Shown: positions 1 through 9,948, numbered from the stretch's first letter. The stretch: DNA of 31,289 bases from Nemertoderma westbladi (GCA_032718475.1 JAUCBJ010002116.1:1-31289), one strand, 5' to 3'. The notes: generated from the letters alone by a model not told the origin. Numbers and translations: made by a program.

Positions 1-480
1 ATAGGGACATCACGCTACTATATGTATTATTATATATGGTATGAGAGCAATATCGCACGAAGCAATGTCAGTGTGAAGAGGCAAGTCTTTTCCAAGGTCT
101 ACCCAGAGCTTTGTTTAGCCGAGACACGAGGATCTGAACTTTGCATTCCTAATACTCTGCCTACCAATAATACTTGAATATAGTAGTGGCTTTATTGTAC
201 TTTAATAAGTACGGACATTTCATCTTACTGTAGTCACGTATTTATAATATGATACGGACAGTAAGGAAAGAGAAAAAATTATTTCTCGCCGTCACACTAA
301 ATATATATTATATATATGTAATTACGTAATAAACACTAATATATTGCACTAATCTACCAAATAATCTAAAATAACCTTCTACTAAATAAAATTGAATAAA
401 AACGATTATAATAAAGTACATAATAATGTTCACATATAAAATATAAAATAAAAACAAATATAAAATGATATAGTCACACG
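1..480 (-). repeat. Candidate 3' LTR of BEL copy A (nearly complete)
   Basis: This segment follows the protease ORF stop on the minus strand and is closely matched at 24297-24780, next to the equivalent ORF of copy B. On the minus strand it contains AATAAA-type polyadenylation signals, as expected of an LTR. In copy B the block starts TGTTAAAG and ends near CACACA, compatible with TG...CA termini; here the first few bases fall outside the window. No second copy was found on the 5' side of this element, so the LTR call is inferred and the segment could instead be a conserved 3' UTR. Confidence 0.5.
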
Positions 481-496
481 CCCACTCCACATGCTA

Positions 497-1849
497 TCAC
501 GTTATGGAGTCCCTAGATATTTGTCGGATTAGGGAAGTAGTCGTAGGAAGAGTATCTTGCCTTCCATAGTTTCCGGACAGTTTTCGGTCTCTTTCCAGTA
601 AACATAAACGACTAGCTGGGCGATTGAGTTGTTGTGTTACTTTCTCCGCTCCCTTGGCCTGTCTAATCTCCGCCGTGGTAAGATGAGAAGGCCATTCTTC
701 TTCTTCTTTACTTAAGAAGTCGGATCCACCTAACCAGCCTGGAGTATCTATCAGTTCTTGAGGAGTTGCTCCTCTGGAAGCGATGTCGGCTGGATTAATC
801 GTCCCAAGGCAATGTCTCCATTGATCTACATTGGAGTTAATATCGTCATTATCTGAGGAGTATGGTGTTCCCTCAGTTGGATCGTCCACATCACTGCTCT
901 CCACTTCCCATTCCTTTACTTGGTATACCTGTTGTTGAGGTAATCTCTCTTTGAGAGTTCTACGGGAAGGGCCAGTGAAGTACCAACCTACTCTAGTTCT
1001 TACCGCATAGGTTTGTAGTGGCTGCGGTTGAGCAGGCCGTTTCTCCAATGTCTCGAGCGCCTCATGCGCGTTTTGGCCGATGAGTATTTGCACTCCAGGA
1101 TAATCTGTCTGGAATCGAGGTATCTTAAGCTGTTGGATGCTCTCGTCCTCGTCCCAGTTATAAGGTTCTACTTGGGTAGTAGCGAAGTTCTTTATAGCCA
1201 CCATTTTTACTGACCTTATACTTTGTGCTCCTAATTTATCCTGGGGGGTGGACAACGCACCTACATAGTAATCTGCCGTTATGGTAGATTTCCAAACCTG
1301 CATAATTCCGGACATATTCAACTTAGTTTGGAATTTGGGTTGTCCAGCAAAGATATCTTCGGCTAGTTCTTGATCGATGAATGTTCCTGTGCTGCCGGAG
1401 TCAAGGAGGGCGTTCACTATGCAACTTTTGTTAGGACCATGAACTCTTACCTGCACTACAGGAAATTCTCTGATTCCTACGTTGGAAGTTGGAGCTTTCC
1501 AAGATGGTTGTCTGGCAAAAGTAGTTGGGGGGAACTCATTGTCGGTGTCCTTTTCATAAGTAAGTGCTCGATACACCGCGGTATTGATTAGGTAACAGGA
1601 TTCGTTGGCGTCGGAGAATTCGTCAGTATAGAATCCTTCCATCTCAGACTCTTGATCAGTGTCATTTACATCACTGAATTGGACATGTAGTTCGGGCTCA
1701 CTTACCTGACTCGGGTTGTCTCGTTCGAACTCACTGTGTAACAAGATGTGATGTTTCGCGCCACACTTTGCACACTTTACGTCGGAGTAACAGGTTCGCC
1801 GTTGGTGTCCTGATCTGAGACAATTATAGCATAACCGCTTATCCCACAT
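497..1849 (-). CDS. BEL/Pao zinc-knuckle and aspartic protease remnant with truncated pol, copy A
   Basis: The 450-residue ORF starts at an ATG that is probably internal to an ancestral gag-pro frame. Residues 7-20 form a CX2CX4HX4C zinc knuckle and residues 26-38 a further Cys/His cluster. A DUF1758-like retropepsin domain follows, with active site D150-S151-G152 in LLDSGST. The acidic TPYSSDND stretch then passes almost directly into DQWRHCLGTINPADIASRG, which in full BEL elements lies after RNase H, so RT and RNase H are missing. The last residues (RLCLLE onward to RDSIT) look like the extreme C-terminus of pol, so the integrase core is missing too. Compared with copy B, about 110 more residues are lost before this tail. 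The upstream gag ORF overlaps by 11 bases in another frame. Confidence 0.8.
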   Translation of the reverse strand: MWDKRLCYNCLRSGHQRRTCYSDVKCAKCGAKHHILLHSEFERDNPSQVSEPELHVQFSDVNDTDQESEMEGFYTDEFSDANESCYLINTAVYRALTYEKDTDNEFPPTTFARQPSWKAPTSNVGIREFPVVQVRVHGPNKSCIVNALLDSGSTGTFIDQELAEDIFAGQPKFQTKLNMSGIMQVWKSTITADYYVGALSTPQDKLGAQSIRSVKMVAIKNFATTQVEPYNWDEDESIQQLKIPRFQTDYPGVQILIGQNAHEALETLEKRPAQPQPLQTYAVRTRVGWYFTGPSRRTLKERLPQQQVYQVKEWEVESSDVDDPTEGTPYSSDNDDINSNVDQWRHCLGTINPADIASRGATPQELIDTPGWLGGSDFLSKEEEEWPSHLTTAEIRQAKGAEKVTQQLNRPASRLCLLERDRKLSGNYGRQDTLPTTTSLIRQISRDSIT

Positions 1850-4514
1850 GACTGCACGTCTGTCTACAATTCTTTAGAAATTCAGCACACGCACTCAAAC
1901 GGTGGGACCCGTCGCACAGCGCACAGTTTGGTTTGATGTTACTCACTTTACCTTGGGTAACGTGATGCACTCTCGTTCTTTCTTCGGGCTTTCTTCCGTG
2001 CATTCTGTTAGGAGACTGAGGAGGAGTCTTAGCAACCTGTTCTCTCCTGTCACTGGTTCGAGACTTATATTTACTTACGTCTTTATAGGTCTTGTTGTCA
2101 TAGTAAGATTTTGCTGTGTCTTTCCCGCTGTCCTCTTCTTGAGAAGCTTGGCTTTCGCCGTCGTCAGTATAACACACTGGTATTATCCTTCTCCTAGAAA
2201 CGGGTTTCTCACTTACCTTATTTTCCGATGTTTTCTCTCTGGACTGCTTTATGAGTTGTAATTTTACTTCACTATCTAAGAAGGACATGAGATCAGCCAT
2301 GGTAGGGCTTCGTCGTTGCTGCTCATTCATATACAACACTTTCTTGTCCCAGCGTGTACATACGCCACCCTTTGGCAAAGTAGAGACTACGGCTCCAATA
2401 ACCATGGAACTCTGATATTCATGAGACTTACCTAACCAGTCCAATTGTCTACAGATCTCCTGAATCTCATCGGAAAACTCTATAATCCCGCTACTAAGAA
2501 AGTTTCGGGGGGCTACTAATTTTGCATACAAATACTTAGCTATGTTATCCTTGTTACCATACCTGATGTTTAATGTATCCCATACTTGTCTTAATCCTTC
2601 TGGATGTCCAATGAACTTTAACGCCATTAACTTGGGAGGTCCTTCCAAGCACTTGATGATGAACCTAAGTTTCTCACCGTTAGATAGTACAGAGTTCTGT
2701 ATGCTGTCTTTGTAATATTCATTGAAAGGTAACCATTTCATCTCATCTCCATTGAATTTGACGATCTCTCCCACTTTGACCGCTTGGCGGGCTTCTGTTC
2801 TAGCCATCTGACGCGTAAAGCTTTCTTGGGCCATTGTGTTATTTAATATCGAATTATCGGTATATAAATTTCTCGGATCATTATCAGGTCTATAGGGAAT
2901 ATCATTAACAACAGGTTTATAATCACCCTTAATAGGGTTTGCTATAGGAGTTTCTACTTCACTAGCAGTATAGATGCGTGTAGGCTCCACACCTTGCGCA
3001 TGTAATACTTCAGACCTAACAGGTTGACACAATGTTACAGGGGGTATGGGTATCGCTTTTTGTATATTGACTAATTTGTCGCGTTCTAGAGCGAAACTTT
3101 GCTGCACTTCTTGCAATTCGGCCCTACCTTCCCTTACTGTTCCCTTAAGTTGGTGGACAGTCTCCTGCATCTGTCCGAGCAGGAGATTCATCCCCCGCCG
3201 TCCCTCCTCTACCCACTCGACCGCCGAAGCGGGAGTCGCCAACATTGTAGCGGGCTGACACGGGACGACGGGAGACAAATCTTTGATTTCTCTCTCAGCT
3301 TCCAGGACAGGGATATTCTCATGGACTGTTCTACCGGGTACAGGCAGTGTAGTACTGTGTAGAGGGAATTTAGAGTTAAGCTCTGGAAGTACAGGGGTCT
3401 CTAGCACAGGAGTGGCTTTGGGAACGACAGGCCTAATTATTTCAGGCTCATCAACTATTGTAGGGAGTCTTTTGACCTGAATAATTTGTTCTGTGGGTTC
3501 TGTACTACCTAAGTCTGTGCTAGTTAGTTGTCTTCTAACCGCCGGGGGCAAATCAGGCAATTTGTGGCGGTGAGATGTTTTTCTACGCCTGCTTAGACGA
3601 GATCTATTTCCTCCGCCTTCAGGTTCGGTGGTTTCGCTTTCCTCCGATGATGTGTATCCCTGGCGTTTTGGAGTAGATCGTCTCATCATCTGCATTCGAC
3701 TAGCAGTTAACTGTTTATTTATGTTGTCTTGCGTCTCTTGCAGATTTTCCAACTCCAGTTGGGTAGTCTGCTCAGACGCTCTCCGTTCTGCTTCTGCCAT
3801 GGCCGCCGCCTTTTGTTCCTCTATCCGTCTTTTCTTTACTTGTTCTTCTTGGACTCTAGCGAGGCGGAGTTTTTCATCAAATTTAGCTTGGTTTGTAGCT
3901 AACATTTCCGCATCGATTGCGTCCAACACAAGCTTGGTTCCTTCACTATTAGGGCGAAGTCCAGACAGTCGTCTCCTCAACTCTTCGTCTCCTATGAATC
4001 GCTGATAGTCTGACAGATAGATGTCAATGGCGTCTCTAGTTCGCGGCTTCTCTGCTGCTGTTAATTCGCTTTCCACTTCGCTTTCCACCTCGCTTTCCAC
4101 TTGAGAAGAAGTGGCGTCGGTTGATTCTTCAAAGGTTGGCCACTCATCATAAACCATATCCGCCATCTTCTCTCCGCGTTCGGGCGTCCGCTCAGCAGTA
4201 TCCGAACTACTGGAGCTATCGGGCCGCTGAGAACTAGGTTCTTGGCTAGGATGTTGCTGCTGTTTGACAGCTACTTCTTGATCCCGCTTGACTTGGGCCC
4301 GAGTGCCGATGATAGACCTACGTTGTTCTACTAGCCTAGGGTCTGACACTACTACAGTAGGGATGGCCTTTTTTACAATAGTAGGTGACTTAGACTTGGA
4401 TCTAGGATGTTCTAGACTTGGATCTGGGTCATTGATCTTTTTAAGACACTGTCTAACAGTCACTCTAACACTTTCTAAGAGACTATCCGACAGTGATTGG
4501 GTTGTGTCTGACAT
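1839..4514 (-). CDS. BEL/Pao gag polyprotein, copy A
   Basis: This 891-residue ORF starts at an ATG shared with copy B (MSDTT). Residues about 205-275 are rich in charged heptad-like sequence and probably form a coiled coil; a second helical stretch lies near 430-485. A DUF1759-like gag domain spans roughly 575-760 (FNGDEMKWLPF, IEFSDEIQEICRQLDWLG). A zinc knuckle of form CX2CX3HX4C begins at residue 864. In many BEL elements the region before DUF1759 is much shorter, so this N-terminal extension is unusual. The ORF ends soon after the first knuckle because of a small deletion near 1855-1885 relative to copy B, which shifts the frame away from the second knuckle. Residues 139-150 carry a short SEVE repeat that copy B lacks. 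The protein would form the particle and bind RNA. Confidence 0.82.
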   Translation of the reverse strand: MSDTTQSLSDSLLESVRVTVRQCLKKINDPDPSLEHPRSKSKSPTIVKKAIPTVVVSDPRLVEQRRSIIGTRAQVKRDQEVAVKQQQHPSQEPSSQRPDSSSSSDTAERTPERGEKMADMVYDEWPTFEESTDATSSQVESEVESEVESELTAAEKPRTRDAIDIYLSDYQRFIGDEELRRRLSGLRPNSEGTKLVLDAIDAEMLATNQAKFDEKLRLARVQEEQVKKRRIEEQKAAAMAEAERRASEQTTQLELENLQETQDNINKQLTASRMQMMRRSTPKRQGYTSSEESETTEPEGGGNRSRLSRRRKTSHRHKLPDLPPAVRRQLTSTDLGSTEPTEQIIQVKRLPTIVDEPEIIRPVVPKATPVLETPVLPELNSKFPLHSTTLPVPGRTVHENIPVLEAEREIKDLSPVVPCQPATMLATPASAVEWVEEGRRGMNLLLGQMQETVHQLKGTVREGRAELQEVQQSFALERDKLVNIQKAIPIPPVTLCQPVRSEVLHAQGVEPTRIYTASEVETPIANPIKGDYKPVVNDIPYRPDNDPRNLYTDNSILNNTMAQESFTRQMARTEARQAVKVGEIVKFNGDEMKWLPFNEYYKDSIQNSVLSNGEKLRFIIKCLEGPPKLMALKFIGHPEGLRQVWDTLNIRYGNKDNIAKYLYAKLVAPRNFLSSGIIEFSDEIQEICRQLDWLGKSHEYQSSMVIGAVVSTLPKGGVCTRWDKKVLYMNEQQRRSPTMADLMSFLDSEVKLQLIKQSREKTSENKVSEKPVSRRRIIPVCYTDDGESQASQEEDSGKDTAKSYYDNKTYKDVSKYKSRTSDRREQVAKTPPQSPNRMHGRKPEERTRVHHVTQGKVSNIKPNCALCDGSHRLSACAEFLKNCRQTCSHVG

Positions 4515-5290
4515 GTTTGTTTACACAGTTGAATGCCTACGGCTATAAATACAGCTAAAGTAAGTCTAGTAATTCAGTATCACTGTTAGCCTAATAATTA
4601 ATTACCGATACTGCTACTCAGTGTAGCGTGATATATATATAATATATTAGAATACCGGTATGCTTATAGTATATATATAAGTATTATTACAGACTAGATT
4701 TGTCCAGAGTACCGGTATATAATTTTAGCACAAATATATATAAATATATAATAGGCCTATCGTGAATACCGGTATACAGCTGACACTTATAGTATATATA
4801 AGTATAATTATTACAGACTAGAATTAATTACAGAATACCGGTATGATTTCAGCCTAAATTTATATAATAAATATAATAAGCCTAATGTAAATACCGGTAT
4901 GTCAATTATTTTAAAATAGTTGAATTTCTGAATGTTAGGGGTTACTTGGTTACTTTACTTACTTTATTACCGTTATTTGAGCAGCAGTCCAACTGATATT
5001 AAGACCTAAGTGTTGTATAACAGGCCTACTATTTTATTAATAGATTTAGCTGGATTGGGAATATTTATACCCGTATCAGGGTTTTGTTACAATATTGAAA
5101 TAGATGTTATTATTTCTGGGAAGTAATCACTACACAAAAGCTGTGCGCTCTCAGTGAAGTGCTACTTATTAGACACTAAAACAAATAATTCTACTTCCTA
5201 AGTTACTTATCTACGAATTACTTACGATACGGGTGAGATTAATTCTCTAATTAAAACACAACAAAATATTACGTATGAAATTTTAGGGTA
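4515..5290 (-). other. 5' leader of BEL copy A
   Basis: Non-coding sequence upstream of gag, conserved with 30522-31289 of copy B over its whole visible length, which shows it belongs to the element. It is AT-rich with many TACCGGTAT boxes and TATATATAAG stretches. It does not resemble the candidate LTR, so the leader is at least about 770 bases. No tRNA primer-binding site could be identified. Confidence 0.65.
4655..4905. repeat. Imperfect tandem repeat with ACCGGTAT boxes in BEL leader
   Basis: Two degenerate units of about 115-125 bp. Each holds a CTTATAGTATATATA block, ACAGACTAGA, ATTTTAGCACAAATATATA or a variant, and GCCTAT or GCCTAA, separated by ACCGGTAT boxes. The same array, with less-diverged units, is present in copy B at about 30660-30905. 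Confidence 0.7.
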
Positions 5291-5850
5291 ATTTTACAGG
5301 AAGTCTACAAACCAGTCTAACAAAGGGTTAGAACTTCTGGTTATTACAACGGACAGGGTACTACGGTATTTGAAAATAATAAGTAGTAGTAAATATGTTG
5401 CGCTATCCAGATAGGAAAAATACCACCGTCTGACGACCTATAGCCGTATCGCTATAGGTACTACGTTATGTATCACGGAGTGTTCCTACCTAGAAGTTAA
5501 TTACCGTGGACTACCAGATCCAGCGTGCCTATTAACCACTTTACAACACAAATATACTGCCTACACACTAATTACTTTCGGAAAGCACTGTACACTAAAC
5601 CCTAAATTAGGTACAAATACTGGTACAACAAATAATTAGTAGTTAAATATACTTGAACAGTTAAAAGAACCACGGCATCTGCTGGAGTGACCGATGCACA
5701 AAGTCACCAGTCTTTTCCTACGCCAAGCAGCCCGTGTAGTACCGGGGTTAATTTAACTATAACGGTATGTGTAACAAACACAATTACTGTAGGAATAAAC
5801 TTGGGGACATGAATGTTGCGAATAATCGCACAAACTCTGAATAATAAATA
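5291..5850. other. Non-coding stretch right of BEL copy A
   Basis: No ORF, tRNA or recognisable repeat was seen. It may be a continuation of the element's leader, but copy B ends at the window edge and cannot test this. Confidence 0.4.
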
Positions 5851-6420
5851 TTACGCTACCCGCACAGAACACTCAAACAAAATACAAACCAAACGCTGGC
5901 AGACTACCACCAAGCCTAAATAAACTACAGTATGTGCAGATTCCGAAATGGTTAGTTAGTATGCGTTCTAACACGGTAGTACGACTTATTCTTTAAGAGG
6001 GGATTGACCTTACAGCTATGGCTGCCCCAACTTACTAACTGGCACTTTATCAGACAAACTCTACACACGCAGCAATCTCTTCAGACCTAATAATAGCTAG
6101 ACAACAATCCAGCCTACAAAATATCTGAGTAATAACTATTACGGTACCTGAACAGACCACACAAACAAACAGGCCAAAACGTTGGCAGAATACTGTCAAG
6201 CCTAAATAAACTACAGTATGTGCAGATTCCAAAATGGTTAGTTAGTATGCGTTCTAACACGGTAGTACGACTTATTCTTTAAGAGGGGATTGACCTTACA
6301 GCTATGGCTGCTCCAACTTACTAACTGGCACTCTATCGGACAAACTCTACACACGCAGTAATCTCTCCAATCCCAACAACAATCCGACAACAGTCCGGCC
6401 TACAATTATCTGAACAATCT
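5851..6420. repeat. 286-bp tandem duplication
   Basis: Two adjacent copies of a unit of about 286 bp, with TTACGCTACC at 5851 matching TTACGGTACC near 6139 and continuing through CTACAGTATGTGCAGATTCC, TTAGTTAGTATGCGTTCTAA and GGGGATTGACCTTACAGCTA. The central part of the units is nearly identical while their ends have drifted. No coding potential was recognised. Confidence 0.88.
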
Positions 6421-6585
6421 GAGCAGACTTACACGTCTTCAGCTCAATATTAACTTACATGTAAATAAAACCGACAGAAATAAGTAAAATCTCAATAAAA
6501 AACCAGGGCGGCCGTCCCTGATTAAATACTAAGACCTACCAGTATACAATAATCAAAATCGAATAATACTAATGTACTTATACTG

Positions 6586-6712
6586 GAAGTACCGGTTAGG
6601 ACAGTTGGGCCTACGGACCTACAGAAGTACCGGTTCTGGCAGTTGGACCTACGGACCTACAGCAGTACCGGTTCTGGCAGTTGGGCCTACTGACCTACAG
6701 AAGTACCGGTTC
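6586..6712. repeat. 38-bp minisatellite with TACCGGTT box
   Basis: Three complete 38-bp units start at 6586, 6624 and 6662, with a partial fourth from 6700. Each begins GAAGTACCGGTT or GCAGTACCGGTT and ends CCTACAG-type sequence, with no length change between units. The array is followed by two more ACCGGT sites. Confidence 0.92.
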
Positions 6713-6739
6713 AAGTTTACCGGTCGACCGGTACTTTCA

Positions 6740-7955
6740 ACTTTATTGCTTACTGCAATAAAGACAATAACTGTTATTGTACGCGCTTTTGAAGACCTTT
6801 AGCAGTTTAACCTGCCAAAATTTATATGTCTTTTGGTTTATAAATAGACTTTAGAAATTGACAAATATTTAATACCAATAAACACAACATTAGCAGAAGC
6901 CAGCCTAGTGCGCGTCCATTCACCCGCTGGATATACCCGGGAGACTGGATTCTGAGGGCTTAGATTATTATTGCAGTGTAAGCTTACTGTATTATTCGAT
7001 TGATCGTTAATAAATAATTTCTGACTAATATTATTCACTTTCGGGAAATATTAACAGTTCCTTTAGGACGTGGCGCTCTATCTAGGTAAACAGAGATATG
7101 ACTTATACTAATCACAACGGTAAGTCGGTAAGGCTTATGATTCACGTATGAGGCGCATTCTTTAGGAAATGCTTAGTTATCAGTCACAATCATGCACACT
7201 ACCGGTAACACACAATACTGCTCACTAATTTGCCGACCGTCAATGAATTTTATCATATATAAAGAGAACAGCAACTGACTCATGTAGTGCTTATCAAATA
7301 GCATTAAATTCACTACAAACCACAATAATATAAGTCGCAATCGCTATATGTAACCTGTCTCTCTAACCTGTAGTGTATCAAGAAAATTGGGAAATTTGGG
7401 TTCTTTCTAGATGTTCTCCAAATAATATTCAACCAACTGATACAAAATATGACAACAGTAAAAAGCATTAAGACGGTATGTTAAGTTATGATATGAACTG
7501 ATAACAGTTATACGCTCTATAATCTTAAGCCTACTAATGTTTCTTCTAAAGTCTGAAACGAATTGACTCTAGAGCCGGTGTTCCTGGCCTAGATAGAAAC
7601 AACACAACAGTATCAAGAAAAACAGTAAGACTGAACACTCCTAGCACGATCTGCCAAAATATCTCCACATCGACAGAAAAAATCGCTCTGATTGGCTGTT
7701 AAGCTAAACAAAGAACCATGTGTCCAATGGCCGTTTCCATGTCAGCAACCAGCTGTTAGATGTCGTAAGCTGAATCATCAAGGCTAAGCTGTGCCAGGGT
7801 ATTTGGTGCATTGCGGGTTTTTTGCCTTACCATGTCCGCCAAAGCACACATATAGAAGAATGACGTTTATGTCCGTTAAAACACCTATAACGGTACCTTG
7901 CGGGCGAGGGGGATATATATATAGTTAGAGAGCTTTTTAGAGTATTCCAGCGCCT
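6740..7955. other. Non-coding stretch before the LINE
   Basis: About 1.2 kb of AT-rich sequence. No ORF with recognisable similarity, RNA gene or clear repeat was seen, and the short open frames lack any family signature. Confidence 0.4.
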
Positions 7956-8030
7956 GGGGGGAAACTGGATTGCAAAGCAAAAGGGCCAGTTATATCCCAC
8001 AGAAGCTTTTACACAACTGCACATGCAGCA

Positions 8031-8483
8031 TTGGACAAAATAGACCAAATCTCTAACCGCATCATCCGTTGCCACTTCTCATGTTCTGGAAGACTGGCTA
8101 AGAAGTTTCCTAAGGTGGTTCTGATTGTGTGCTACTCTCCAACTAGTGTTGCCCCTGTAGAGGAGGTGGAAAATTTCTACCACAATCTACAAGCAGCTAC
8201 TGATGGAGTGGATCAGCATGCATTCTTAACATTCCTGGGAGACTTTAATGCAAGTCTGCATCAATCACCTACATCGCCCTGGGTCTATAGCAAGAGTGTT
8301 AACCGAAATTCTGTCCATCTTCAGGATTTTATCTCTGGAAATGGATTGTTTTCGGCTGGAACCCAGTTCAAGAAGCGAACTGGAAAGCTATGGACTCATA
8401 GTGGACCCAGTGGTCACAAGTCCCAGATAGACCATATTCTGTTTCGTAGGAAATACAGGAGCTCTATACAACAAAGACTGTAA
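8031..8483 (+). pseudogene. LINE endonuclease domain, partial
   Basis: The frame carries hallmark endonuclease motifs: VCYSPTS near the front, FLGDFNASL in the middle and GHKSQIDHILFRR near the end, the last holding the conserved Asp-His pair. In intact elements the domain nicks target DNA before reverse transcription. The N-terminal third, including the usual first catalytic Asn/Glu motifs, is missing upstream. The frame stops at 8483 and homologous sequence (SSDHRLIVAKV) continues in another frame at about 8500, so a frameshift is present. Confidence 0.75.
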
Positions 8484-8930
8484 TGCATTTACACTTCGAT
8501 CCTTCTCCAGTGATCACCGCCTTATTGTGGCCAAGGTAAGACTTAGTCTGCGTGCTAGCAGAACAACGAAATCTGCCTTGCCGCGGCATGACAGGTCCTC
8601 TCTGTTGCAACAGCCAAGTGTGAGATCCAGCTTCACACTACAGCTGAGCAACAGATATGAGGCTCTTGCCTCTGAGGCGGCAGATCACTGTGAGGGCTAT
8701 ACTGCCTTTACAGAAGCAGTTAAGTTAGCAGCTGCAGAAACAGTTCCTGTATACCCTCGAAACAGGAAAAGGGCACCCTGGACTGACAACAAAATTCAGA
8801 AGTGCCGAAATGACCTTCATAAGGCGTAGAAAGAGTCCCGACTCAAACAGACTACAGCGGCCAAGAATGCAGTTAAGGCTGCATCTAGGTCCCTGAACAG
8901 GCAGTAATCTGTTAATCTACAGGAGCTAAT
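8484..8930 (+). pseudogene. LINE linker region between endonuclease and RT
   Basis: The frame at 8527-8829 begins with the last strand of the endonuclease (HRLIVAKVRLSLR lies just across the start) and runs into a basic linker with RKRAPWTDNKIQKCR. It ends at TAG (8827-8829), after which KESRLKQTTAAKNAVKAASR continues in the same frame to a second stop. These look like inactivating substitutions in a once continuous ORF. Confidence 0.6.
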
Positions 8931-8941
8931 AAACCAACAGG

Positions 8942-9793
8942 TTGATGCCATCAATGATGCTGACAACAACAGAACCATTTGAAGTGTTATGGGGCGTCCT
9001 CCAAGGAGACACACTTGCACCATCCTTGTTCATTATTGTGGTTGACTATGTTCTACGCATGTCCTTAGATCATCATAATGATGATGGGGTGATGATAACT
9101 CCACCTACTGGCTCCAGAAGTCGAGGAAATCCTGCCAAGTACCTAACTGATCTAGACTTTGCTGATGACTTAGGAGTACTCTCAGAATCATTAGAGGGAG
9201 CCCAACGGCTCCTCAGCTCATTAGAACATGCTGCTTCTAGTGTTGGTCTTTTTATTAACTCCAGAAAGACCAAAATTTTGACAGTTAACTTTGAAAGTCC
9301 TCAGCAAGTCTCTGATCGGATGAGCATAAGCTCAAAGGATGGTATGCTTGAGCATGTGGACGACTTCTGTTACCTGGGATCATGGATCCGGAAGTCAGGT
9401 GAGGACCTTCGAATACGTAAGGGAAAGGCATGGGCAGCCTTGAATAGGCTTTCCAGGATTTGGAAGTCACCGAGAATTAATCGGAAACTTAAGGTCCGAT
9501 TATTTAGAGCAGCAGTAGTTCCAGTACTCCTCTACGGGAGTCCATGCTGGGCTCTAACTGCTGAGGACACCCAATCTCTGGATGTCACATTCACAAGAAT
9601 GCTACGCCGGGTTCATTGTGTCAAGTACAATGCACACATCTCCAACCAGACACTATATAACATTGGAGGTGTCTCATTGGTTCCCCCAAGCTTGACACTA
9701 GAACAAAAAATCGCCTCCGCTTTGCAGGACATTGCTTTCGCCGTGAGGACCAGCCAGTGCATAATCTTGTACTTTGGCCGCCTCATGGAGTGA
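8942..9793 (+). pseudogene. LINE reverse transcriptase, C-terminal half
   Basis: Early residues carry GVLQGDTLAPSLF, an RT palm motif, followed by LDFADDLGVLSES with the catalytic Asp pair, then YLGSWI and the thumb-like KAWAALNRLSRIWKSP and LLYGSPCWALT. The fingers and first palm motifs, including the first catalytic Asp, are absent. The linker joins directly to TEPFEVLWGV, which points to an internal deletion near 8950-8970. After about 9705 the frame reads non-homologous sequence. Confidence 0.82.
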
Positions 9794-9948
9794 ATAAGCA
9801 TGGTGGACAGCCCATGACTTTCTTGAGACGCATCTTAAAGGACACTGGCCTTGAAGATGCGGATGATCTAGCAAATGTCTTGTGGTGTCTTGTTGGAGTT
9901 GTGGCGGTGCAATTTTGTCGACTTGACAAGCCGGCACAGCATTCTTAA
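9710..9948 (+). pseudogene. LINE ORF C-terminal tail, frameshifted
   Basis: Translated in the frame that includes 9757-9948, the sequence gives RLRFAGHCFRRED and then HNLVLWPPHG and FLRRILKDTGLED, the usual C-terminal signature of RTE-like ORFs. It follows the RT frame but is offset, and the switch coincides with a run of six A at about 9703-9708, suggesting a slippage indel. The last residues run into the 64-bp dispersed repeat. Confidence 0.7.

Larger units (their letters stand above)
1..5290 (-). mobile_element. BEL/Pao-type LTR retrotransposon, copy A (non-autonomous, damaged)
   Basis: Read on the minus strand, this unit runs from a 5' leader (right) through a long gag and an aspartic-protease segment to a candidate 3' LTR (left). 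The family call rests on a DUF1759-like gag domain, CCHC zinc knuckles, a DUF1758-like protease and the NPADIASRG motif, a combination typical of BEL/Pao. Reverse transcriptase, RNase H catalytic region and integrase core are absent. The same layout recurs at 24293-31289, so both belong to one family. The left edge is cut by the window start. The right edge is unresolved: similarity to copy B can be followed only to about 5290, where copy B meets the window end. I found no matching 5' LTR between 4515 and about 7900. Confidence 0.85.

Noticed and set aside
1902-4548. Plus-strand open frames opposite gag
   Set aside because: They are antisense shadows of the gag ORF with no family similarity of their own.
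3-4635. ATCACGCTAC at the left end and GTAGCGTGAT near 4623 as terminal inverted repeats
   Set aside because: Only about 10 bp match, the AT-rich flanks lie on non-corresponding sides, and the right copy lies inside the leader, as it also does in copy B.
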